Of a DNA stretch of 64,000 bases, positions 35,048-45,426 are shown piece after piece. This stretch comes from Clavelina lepadiformis (taxonomy: Eukaryota > Chordata > Ascidiacea > Aplousobranchia > Clavelinidae). The stretch lies in contig NC_135241.1 in assembly GCF_947623445.1 (NCBI RefSeq), forward strand, positions 7,256,501 to 7,320,500, written 5' to 3'. A program made the translations under genes and the position numbers. A model generated the notes under the pieces. The model was not told the origin of the DNA, ran no database searches, and saw only the letters and a list, made by a program, of their open reading frames with translations. Numbering within the stretch: position 1 is the first letter of the stretch; each line of letters starts with the position of its first letter.

Positions 35048-35060
35048 CCACAAATTTGAG
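35048..35060 (+). promoter_or_regulatory. Candidate proximal sequence element of U4 (unit 1)
   Basis: CCACAAATTTGAG begins exactly 55 bp before the inferred U4 5' end. The same core CCACAAA begins 55 bp before U5 in the same unit. In animals the PSE that recruits SNAPc for Pol II snRNA genes sits at about this distance. No TATA box follows on the plus strand, fitting a Pol II snRNA promoter. Repeats in each unit at +657. Confidence 0.6.
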
Positions 35061-35102
35061 AATCTACCTGCTGAATATTCTTATCAATCTCCTTGATCGT
35101 GC

Positions 35103-35246
35103 AGCTTTGCGCAGAGGCGATACCGTAGCTGATGAGGAACTTCCGAGGCGCGGTTATTGCTAGTTGAAAACTATACCCAATACCCCGCCCTTTCGACTCT
35201 TACAGAGACGATTGAGGCAATATCTGAAGAATTCCGTGGAATTCCT
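35103..35246 (+). ncRNA. U4 spliceosomal snRNA (unit 1)
   Basis: Starts AGCTTTGCGCAG, the U4 strand of stem II with U6. Next is a 5' stem-loop with a kink-turn (GCTGATGAGG...CCGAGGCGC), the binding site for the 15.5K/SNU13 protein. Then comes TTATTGCTAGTTGAAAAC, whose GCTAGT pairs with U6 ATTAGC (stem I), and CCCAATACCCCGCC, shared with human U4. The 3' part diverges: an AATATCTGA stretch stands where the Sm site AATTTTTGA is expected (35219-35227), followed by a hairpin GAATTC-CGTG-GAATTC. Length about 144 nt (human about 145). U4 holds U6 inactive in the U4/U6.U5 tri-snRNP. The 5' domain is convincing; the Sm site leaves doubt about stability. Confidence 0.93.
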
Positions 35247-35396
35247 ATGTTGCTTATACTCCAGGGTCCAGACGTCTGCTTGCAGCACGCAGACCTTCAC
35301 TCTTTACGAAAGCAAATCATAATGAACGGAATGAGTCTAAATAAGTAGTTCAACTGTTCAAGTCACAGTGTGTTGTTAAACGTTTAAAACGGCCAA

Positions 35397-35409
35397 CCAC
35401 AAACTGTAG
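35397..35409 (+). promoter_or_regulatory. Candidate proximal sequence element of U5 (unit 1)
   Basis: CCACAAACTGTAG starts 55 bp before the inferred U5 5' end at 35452. It matches the U4 element CCACAAATTTGAG in its first seven bases and at the closing AG. Confidence 0.6.
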
Positions 35410-35451
35410 TCAAAACGTTCGGTATAGTGTCGTAAGTGGACAAGCCAGAAG

Positions 35452-35571
35452 CCACTCTGGCTTCAGCGCATTCAACGTGTAAATCTTTCGCCTTTTACTA
35501 AAGATTTCCGTGTGCCGGAGCATATAATGAGTCGAAGAAAATTTGTTCAGAGCCGCGGCAATGCTGTGGCC
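35452..35571 (+). ncRNA. U5 spliceosomal snRNA (unit 1)
   Basis: Contains the near-invariant U5 loop I CGCCTTTTACTAAAG (35489-35503) between perfect arms AAATCTTT and AAAGATTT. Below it GCTTCAGCGCA pairs with TGTGCCGGAGC, and ACTC near the 5' end pairs with GAGT. The Sm-like site reads AATTTGTTCAG (35540-35550). The 3' hairpin GCCGCGGC-AAT-GCTGTGGC has eight pairs including two G-U. Length 120 nt (human about 116). Loop I of U5 contacts and aligns both exons during splicing. The 5' end is set by analogy with human U5 (two bases before ACTCTGG). Confidence 0.95.
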
Positions 35572-36416
35572 AAACCTTATGATCATCAACTGCAAAATTT
35601 GGAATCACATTTGTGAGTGGATGCCATCACAAAGACTTTCAAGGTGTTACCTGTTCAAAACGCTTTTATATCAGCCAACCGAACCGATCTACGTTTCCAT
35701 CGCTCCACAAATTTGAGAATCTACCTGCTGAATATTCTTATCAATCTCCTTGATCGTGCAGCTTTGCGCAGAGGCGATACCGTAGCTGATGAGGAACTTC
35801 CGAGGCGCGGTTATTGCTAGTTGAAAACTATACCCAATACCCCGCCCTTTCGACTCTTACAGAGACGATTGAGGCAATATCTGAAGAATTCCGTGGAATT
35901 CCTATGTTGCTTATACTCCAGGGTCCAGACGTCTGCTTGCAGCACGCAGACCTTCACTCTTTACGAAAGCAAATCATAATGAACGGAATGAGTCTAAATA
36001 AGTAGTTCAACTGTTCAAGTCACAGTGTGTTGTTAAACGTTTAAAACGGCCAACCACAAACTGTAGTCAAAACGTTCGGTATAGTGTCGTAAGTGGACAA
36101 GCCAGAAGCCACTCTGGCTTCAGCGCATTCAACGTGTAAATCTTTCGCCTTTTACTAAAGATTTCCGTGTGCCGGAGCATATAATGAGTCGAAGAAAATT
36201 TGTTCAGAGCCGCGGCAATGCTGTGGCCAAACCTTATGATCATCAACTGCAAAATTTGGAATCACATTTGTGAGTGGATGCCATCACAAAGACTTTCAAG
36301 GTGTTACCTGTTCAAAACGCTTTTATATCAGCCAACCGAACCGATCTACGTTTCCATCGCTCCACAAATTTGAGAATCTACCTGCTGAATATTCTTATCA
36401 ATCTCCTTGATCGTGC

Positions 36417-36560
36417 AGCTTTGCGCAGAGGCGATACCGTAGCTGATGAGGAACTTCCGAGGCGCGGTTATTGCTAGTTGAAAACTATACCCAATACCCC
36501 GCCCTTTCGGCTCTTACAGAGACGATTGAGGCAATATCTGAAGAATTCCGTGGAATTCCT
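36417..36560 (+). ncRNA. U4 snRNA, unit 3 (first copy with the majority base at nt 94)
   Basis: Same as unit 1 except G instead of A at nt 94 (36510), in the variable 3' domain before the Sm region. This G is the form in units 3, 5 and 7-44. The spacer just downstream has a private change at 36586. Confidence 0.9.
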
Positions 36561-39500
36561 ATGTTGCTTATACTCCAGGGTCCAGGCGTCTGCTTGCAGC
36601 ACGCAGACCTTCACTCTTTACGAAAGCAAATCATAATGAACGGAATGAGTCTAAATAAGTAGTTCAACTGTTCAAGTCACAGTGTGTTGTTAAACGTTTA
36701 AAACGGCCAACCACAAACTGTAGTCAAAACGTTCGGTATAGTGTCGTAAGTGGACAAGCCAGAAGCCACTCTGGCTTCAGCGCATTCAACGTGTAAATCT
36801 TTCGCCTTTTACTAAAGATTTCCGTGTGCCGGAGCATATAATGAGTCGAAGAAAATTTGTTCAGAGCCGCGGCAATGCTGTGGCCAAACCTTATGATCAT
36901 CAACTGCAAAATTTGGAATCACATTTGTGAGTGGATGCCATCACAAAGACTTTCAAGGTGTTACCTGTTCAAAACGCTTTTATATCAGCCAACCGAACCG
37001 ATCTACGTTTCCATCGCTCCACAAATTTGAGAATCTACCTGCTGAATATTCTTATCAATCTCCTTGATCGTGCAGCTTTGCGCAGAGGCGATACCGTAGC
37101 TGATGAGGAACTTCCGAGGCGCGGTTATTGCTAGTTGAAAACTATACCCAATACCCCGCCCTTTCGACTCTTACAGAGACGATTGAGGCAATATCTGAAG
37201 AATTCCGTGGAATTCCTATGTTGCTTATACTCCAGGGTCCAGACGTCTGCTTGCAGCACGCAGACCTTCACTCTTTACGAAAGCAAATCATAATGAACGG
37301 AATGAGTCTAAATAAGTAGTTCAACTGTTCAAGTCACAGTGTGTTGTTAAACGTTTAAAACGGCCAACCACAAACTGTAGTCAAAACGTTCGGTATAGTG
37401 TCGTAAGTGGACAAGCCAGAAGCCACTCTGGCTTCAGCGCATTCAACGTGTAAATCTTTCGCCTTTTACTAAAGATTTCCGTGTGCCGGAGCATATAATG
37501 AGTCGAAGAAAATTTGTTCAGAGCCGCGGCAATGCTGTGGCCAAACCTTATGATCATCAACTGCAAAATTTGGAATCACATTTGTGAGTGGATGCCATCA
37601 CAAAGACTTTCAAGGTGTTACCTGTTCAAAACGCTTTTATATCAGCCAACCGAACCGATCTACGTTTCCATCGCTCCACAAATTTGAGAATCTACCTGCT
37701 GAATATTCTTATCAATCTCCTTGATCGTGCAGCTTTGCGCAGAGGCGATACCGTAGCTGATGAGGAACTTCCGAGGCGCGGTTATTGCTAGTTGAAAACT
37801 ATACCCAATACCCCGCCCTTTCGGCTCTTACAGAGACGATTGAGGCAATATCTGAAGAATTCCGTGGAATTCCTATGTTGCTTATACTCCAGGGTCCAGA
37901 CGTCTGCTTGCAGCACGCAGACCTTCACTCTTTACGAAAGCAAATCATAATGAACGGAATGAGTCTAAATAAGTAGTTCAACTGTTCAAGTCACAGTGTG
38001 TTGTTAAACGTTTAAAACGGCCAACCACAAACTGTAGTCAAAACGTTCGGTATAGTGTCGTAAGTGGACAAGCCAGAAGCCACTCTGGCTTCAGCGCATT
38101 CAACGTGTAAATCTTTCGCCTTTTACTAAAGATTTCCGTGTGCCGGAGCATATAATGAGTCGAAGAAAATTTGTTCAGAGCCGCGGCAATGCTGTGGCCA
38201 AACCTTATGATCATCAACTGCAAAATTTGGAATCACATTTGTGAGTGGATGCCATCACAAAGACTTTCAAGGTGTTACCTGTTCAAAACGCTTTTATATC
38301 AGCCAACCGAACCGATCTACGTTTCCATCGCTCCACAAATTTGAGAATCTACCTGCTGAATATTCTTATCAATCTCCTTGATCGTGCAGCTTTGCGCAGA
38401 GGCGATACCGTAGCTGATGAGGAACTTCCGAGGCGCGGTTATTGCTAGTTGAAAACTATACCCAATACCCCGCCCTTTCGACTCTTACAGAGACGATTGA
38501 GGCAATATCTGAAGAATTCCGTGGAATTCCTATGTTGCTTATACTCCAGGGTCCAGACGTCTGCTTGCAGCACGCAGACCTTCACTCTTTACGAAAGCAA
38601 ATCATAATGAACGGAATGAGTCTAAATAAGTAGTTCAACTGTTCAAGTCACAGTGTGTTGTTAAACGTTTAAAACGGCCAACCACAAACTGTAGTCAAAA
38701 CGTTCGGTATAGTGTCGTAAGTGGACAAGCCAGAAGCCACTCTGGCTTCAGCGCATTCAACGTGTAAATCTTTCGCCTTTTACTAAAGATTTCCGTGTGC
38801 CGGAGCATATAATGAGTCGAAGAAAATTTGTTCAGAGCCGCGGCAATGCTGTGGCCAAACCTTATGATCATCAACTGCAAAATTTGGAATCACATTTGTG
38901 AGTGGATGCCATCACAAAGACTTTCAAGGTGTTACCTGTTCAAAACGCTTTTATATCAGCCAACCGAACCGATCTACGTTTCCATCGCTCCACAAATTTG
39001 AGAATCTACCTGCTGAATATTCTTATCAATCTCCTTGATCGTGCAGCTTTGCGCAGAGGCGATACCGTAGCTGATGAGGAACTTCCGAGGCGCGGTTATT
39101 GCTAGTTGAAAACTATACCCAATACCCCGCCCTTTCGGCTCTTACAGAGACGATTGAGGCAATATCTGAAGAATTCCGTGGAATTCCTATGTTGCTTATA
39201 CTCCAGGGTCCAGACGTCTGCTTGCAGCACGCAGACCTTCACTCTTTACGAAAGCAAATCATAATGAACGGAATGAGTCTAAATAAGTAGTTCAACTGTT
39301 CAAGTCACAGTGTGTTGTTAAACGTTTAAAACGGCCAACCACAAACTGTAGTCAAAACGTTCGGTATAGTGTCGTAAGTGGACAAGCCAGAAGCCACTCT
39401 GGCTTCAGCGCATTCAACGTGTAAATCTTTCGCCTTTTACTAAAGATTTCCGTGTGCCGGAGCATATAATGAGTCGAAGAAAATTTGTTCAGAGCCGCGG

Positions 39501-42500
39501 CAATGCTGTGGCCAAACCTTATGATCATCAACTGCAAAATTTGGAATCACATTTGTGAGTGGATGCCATCACAAAGACTTTCAAGGTGTTACCTGTTCAA
39601 AACGCTTTTATATCAGCCAACCGAACCGATCTACGTTTCCATCGCTCCACAAATTTGAGAATCTACCTGCTGAATATTCTTATCAATCTCCTTGATCGTG
39701 CAGCTTTGCGCAGAGGCGATACCGTAGCTGATGAGGAACTTCCGAGGCGCGGTTATTGCTAGTTGAAAACTATACCCAATACCCCGCCCTTTCGGCTCTT
39801 ACAGAGACGATTGAGGCAATATCTGAAGAATTCCGTGGAATTCCTATGTTGCTTATACTCCAGGGTCCAGACGTCTGCTTGCAGCACGCAGACCTTCACT
39901 CTTTACGAAAGCAAATCATAATGAACGGAATGAGTCTAAATAAGTAGTTCAACTGTTCAAGTCACAGTGTGTTGTTAAACGTTTAAAACGGCCAACCACA
40001 AACTGTAGTCAAAACGTTCGGTATAGTGTCGTAAGTGGACAAGCCAGAAGCCACTCTGGCTTCAGCGCATTCAACGTGTAAATCTTTCGCCTTTTACTAA
40101 AGATTTCCGTGTGCCGGAGCATATAATGAGTCGAAGAAAATTTGTTCAGAGCCGCGGCAATGCTGTGGCCAAACCTTATGATCATCAACTGCAAAATTTG
40201 GAATCACATTTGTGAGTGGATGCCATCACAAAGACTTTCAAGGTGTTACCTGTTCAAAACGCTTTTATATCAGCCAACCGAACCGATCTACGTTTCCATC
40301 GCTCCACAAATTTGAGAATCTACCTGCTGAATATTCTTATCAATCTCCTTGATCGTGCAGCTTTGCGCAGAGGCGATACCGTAGCTGATGAGGAACTTCC
40401 GAGGCGCGGTTATTGCTAGTTGAAAACTATACCCAATACCCCGCCCTTTCGGCTCTTACAGAGACGATTGAGGCAATATCTGAAGAATTCCGTGGAATTC
40501 CTATGTTGCTTATACTCCAGGGTCCAGACGTCTGCTTGCAGCACGCAGACCTTCACTCTTTACGAAAGCAAATCATAATGAACGGAATGAGTCTAAATAA
40601 GTAGTTCAACTGTTCAAGTCACAGTGTGTTGTTAAACGTTTAAAACGGCCAACCACAAACTGTAGTCAAAACGTTCGGTATAGTGTCGTAAGTGGACAAG
40701 CCAGAAGCCACTCTGGCTTCAGCGCATTCAACGTGTAAATCTTTCGCCTTTTACTAAAGATTTCCGTGTGCCGGAGCATATAATGAGTCGAAGAAAATTT
40801 GTTCAGAGCCGCGGCAATGCTGTGGCCAAACCTTATGATCATCAACTGCAAAATTTGGAATCACATTTGTGAGTGGATGCCATCACAAAGACTTTCAAGG
40901 TGTTACCTGTTCAAAACGCTTTTATATCAGCCAACCGAACCGATCTACGTTTCCATCGCTCCACAAATTTGAGAATCTACCTGCTGAATATTCTTATCAA
41001 TCTCCTTGATCGTGCAGCTTTGCGCAGAGGCGATACCGTAGCTGATGAGGAACTTCCGAGGCGCGGTTATTGCTAGTTGAAAACTATACCCAATACCCCG
41101 CCCTTTCGGCTCTTACAGAGACGATTGAGGCAATATCTGAAGAATTCCGTGGAATTCCTATGTTGCTTATACTCCAGGGTCCAGACGTCTGCTTGCAGCA
41201 CGCAGACCTTCACTCTTTACGAAAGCAAATCATAATGAACGGAATGAGTCTAAATAAGTAGTTCAACTGTTCAAGTCACAGTGTGTTGTTAAACGTTTAA
41301 AACGGCCAACCACAAACTGTAGTCAAAACGTTCGGTATAGTGTCGTAAGTGGACAAGCCAGAAGCCACTCTGGCTTCAGCGCATTCAACGTGTAAATCTT
41401 TCGCCTTTTACTAAAGATTTCCGTGTGCCGGAGCATATAATGAGTCGAAGAAAATTTGTTCAGAGCCGCGGCAATGCTGTGGCCAAACCTTATGATCATC
41501 AACTGCAAAATTTGGAATCACATTTGTGAGTGGATGCCATCACAAAGACTTTCAAGGTGTTACCTGTTCAAAACGCTTTTATATCAGCCAACCGAACCGA
41601 TCTACGTTTCCATCGCTCCACAAATTTGAGAATCTACCTGCTGAATATTCTTATCAATCTCCTTGATCGTGCAGCTTTGCGCAGAGGCGATACCGTAGCT
41701 GATGAGGAACTTCCGAGGCGCGGTTATTGCTAGTTGAAAACTATACCCAATACCCCGCCCTTTCGGCTCTTACAGAGACGATTGAGGCAATATCTGAAGA
41801 ATTCCGTGGAATTCCTATGTTGCTTATACTCCAGGGTCCAGACGTCTGCTTGCAGCACGCAGACCTTCACTCTTTACGAAAGCAAATCATAATGAACGGA
41901 ATGAGTCTAAATAAGTAGTTCAACTGTTCAAGTCACAGTGTGTTGTTAAACGTTTAAAACGGCCAACCACAAACTGTAGTCAAAACGTTCGGTATAGTGT
42001 CGTAAGTGGACAAGCCAGAAGCCACTCTGGCTTCAGCGCATTCAACGTGTAAATCTTTCGCCTTTTACTAAAGATTTCCGTGTGCCGGAGCATATAATGA
42101 GTCGAAGAAAATTTGTTCAGAGCCGCGGCAATGCTGTGGCCAAACCTTATGATCATCAACTGCAAAATTTGGAATCACATTTGTGAGTGGATGCCATCAC
42201 AAAGACTTTCAAGGTGTTACCTGTTCAAAACGCTTTTATATCAGCCAACCGAACCGATCTACGTTTCCATCGCTCCACAAATTTGAGAATCTACCTGCTG
42301 AATATTCTTATCAATCTCCTTGATCGTGCAGCTTTGCGCAGAGGCGATACCGTAGCTGATGAGGAACTTCCGAGGCGCGGTTATTGCTAGTTGAAAACTA
42401 TACCCAATACCCCGCCCTTTCGGCTCTTACAGAGACGATTGAGGCAATATCTGAAGAATTCCGTGGAATTCCTATGTTGCTTATACTCCAGGGTCCAGAC

Positions 42501-45306
42501 GTCTGCTTGCAGCACGCAGACCTTCACTCTTTACGAAAGCAAATCATAATGAACGGAATGAGTCTAAATAAGTAGTTCAACTGTTCAAGTCACAGTGTGT
42601 TGTTAAACGTTTAAAACGGCCAACCACAAACTGTAGTCAAAACGTTCGGTATAGTGTCGTAAGTGGACAAGCCAGAAGCCACTCTGGCTTCAGCGCATTC
42701 AACGTGTAAATCTTTCGCCTTTTACTAAAGATTTCCGTGTGCCGGAGCATATAATGAGTCGAAGAAAATTTGTTCAGAGCCGCGGCAATGCTGTGGCCAA
42801 ACCTTATGATCATCAACTGCAAAATTTGGAATCACATTTGTGAGTGGATGCCATCACAAAGACTTTCAAGGTGTTACCTGTTCAAAACGCTTTTATATCA
42901 GCCAACCGAACCGATCTACGTTTCCATCGCTCCACAAATTTGAGAATCTACCTGCTGAATATTCTTATCAATCTCCTTGATCGTGCAGCTTTGCGCAGAG
43001 GCGATACCGTAGCTGATGAGGAACTTCCGAGGCGCGGTTATTGCTAGTTGAAAACTATACCCAATACCCCGCCCTTTCGGCTCTTACAGAGACGATTGAG
43101 GCAATATCTGAAGAATTCCGTGGAATTCCTATGTTGCTTATACTCCAGGGTCCAGACGTCTGCTTGCAGCACGCAGACCTTCACTCTTTACGAAAGCAAA
43201 TCATAATGAACGGAATGAGTCTAAATAAGTAGTTCAACTGTTCAAGTCACAGTGTGTTGTTAAACGTTTAAAACGGCCAACCACAAACTGTAGTCAAAAC
43301 GTTCGGTATAGTGTCGTAAGTGGACAAGCCAGAAGCCACTCTGGCTTCAGCGCATTCAACGTGTAAATCTTTCGCCTTTTACTAAAGATTTCCGTGTGCC
43401 GGAGCATATAATGAGTCGAAGAAAATTTGTTCAGAGCCGCGGCAATGCTGTGGCCAAACCTTATGATCATCAACTGCAAAATTTGGAATCACATTTGTGA
43501 GTGGATGCCATCACAAAGACTTTCAAGGTGTTACCTGTTCAAAACGCTTTTATATCAGCCAACCGAACCGATCTACGTTTCCATCGCTCCACAAATTTGA
43601 GAATCTACCTGCTGAATATTCTTATCAATCTCCTTGATCGTGCAGCTTTGCGCAGAGGCGATACCGTAGCTGATGAGGAACTTCCGAGGCGCGGTTATTG
43701 CTAGTTGAAAACTATACCCAATACCCCGCCCTTTCGGCTCTTACAGAGACGATTGAGGCAATATCTGAAGAATTCCGTGGAATTCCTATGTTGCTTATAC
43801 TCCAGGGTCCAGACGTCTGCTTGCAGCACGCAGACCTTCACTCTTTACGAAAGCAAATCATAATGAACGGAATGAGTCTAAATAAGTAGTTCAACTGTTC
43901 AAGTCACAGTGTGTTGTTAAACGTTTAAAACGGCCAACCACAAACTGTAGTCAAAACGTTCGGTATAGTGTCGTAAGTGGACAAGCCAGAAGCCACTCTG
44001 GCTTCAGCGCATTCAACGTGTAAATCTTTCGCCTTTTACTAAAGATTTCCGTGTGCCGGAGCATATAATGAGTCGAAGAAAATTTGTTCAGAGCCGCGGC
44101 AATGCTGTGGCCAAACCTTATGATCATCAACTGCAAAATTTGGAATCACATTTGTGAGTGGATGCCATCACAAAGACTTTCAAGGTGTTACCTGTTCAAA
44201 ACGCTTTTATATCAGCCAACCGAACCGATCTACGTTTCCATCGCTCCACAAATTTGAGAATCTACCTGCTGAATATTCTTATCAATCTCCTTGATCGTGC
44301 AGCTTTGCGCAGAGGCGATACCGTAGCTGATGAGGAACTTCCGAGGCGCGGTTATTGCTAGTTGAAAACTATACCCAATACCCCGCCCTTTCGGCTCTTA
44401 CAGAGACGATTGAGGCAATATCTGAAGAATTCCGTGGAATTCCTATGTTGCTTATACTCCAGGGTCCAGACGTCTGCTTGCAGCACGCAGACCTTCACTC
44501 TTTACGAAAGCAAATCATAATGAACGGAATGAGTCTAAATAAGTAGTTCAACTGTTCAAGTCACAGTGTGTTGTTAAACGTTTAAAACGGCCAACCACAA
44601 ACTGTAGTCAAAACGTTCGGTATAGTGTCGTAAGTGGACAAGCCAGAAGCCACTCTGGCTTCAGCGCATTCAACGTGTAAATCTTTCGCCTTTTACTAAA
44701 GATTTCCGTGTGCCGGAGCATATAATGAGTCGAAGAAAATTTGTTCAGAGCCGCGGCAATGCTGTGGCCAAACCTTATGATCATCAACTGCAAAATTTGG
44801 AATCACATTTGTGAGTGGATGCCATCACAAAGACTTTCAAGGTGTTACCTGTTCAAAACGCTTTTATATCAGCCAACCGAACCGATCTACGTTTCCATCG
44901 CTCCACAAATTTGAGAATCTACCTGCTGAATATTCTTATCAATCTCCTTGATCGTGCAGCTTTGCGCAGAGGCGATACCGTAGCTGATGAGGAACTTCCG
45001 AGGCGCGGTTATTGCTAGTTGAAAACTATACCCAATACCCCGCCCTTTCGGCTCTTACAGAGACGATTGAGGCAATATCTGAAGAATTCCGTGGAATTCC
45101 TATGTTGCTTATACTCCAGGGTCCAGACGTCTGCTTGCAGCACGCAGACCTTCACTCTTTACGAAAGCAAATCATAATGAACGGAATGAGTCTAAATAAG
45201 TAGTTCAACTGTTCAAGTCACAGTGTGTTGTTAAACGTTTAAAACGGCCAACCACAAACTGTAGTCAAAACGTTCGGTATAGTGTCGTAAGTGGACAAGC
45301 CAGAAG

Positions 45307-45426
45307 CCACTCTGGCTTCAGCGCATTCAACGTGTAAATCTTTCGCCTTTTAATAAAGATTTCCGTGTGCCGGAGCATATAATGAGTCGAAGAAAATTTG
45401 TTCAGAGCCGCGGCAATGCTGTGGCC
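45307..45426 (+). ncRNA. U5 snRNA, unit 16, altered loop I
   Basis: Same as unit 1 except C to A at 45353, giving CGCCTTTTAATAAAG in loop I. This is the most conserved stretch of U5, so this copy may be impaired. Confidence 0.9.
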
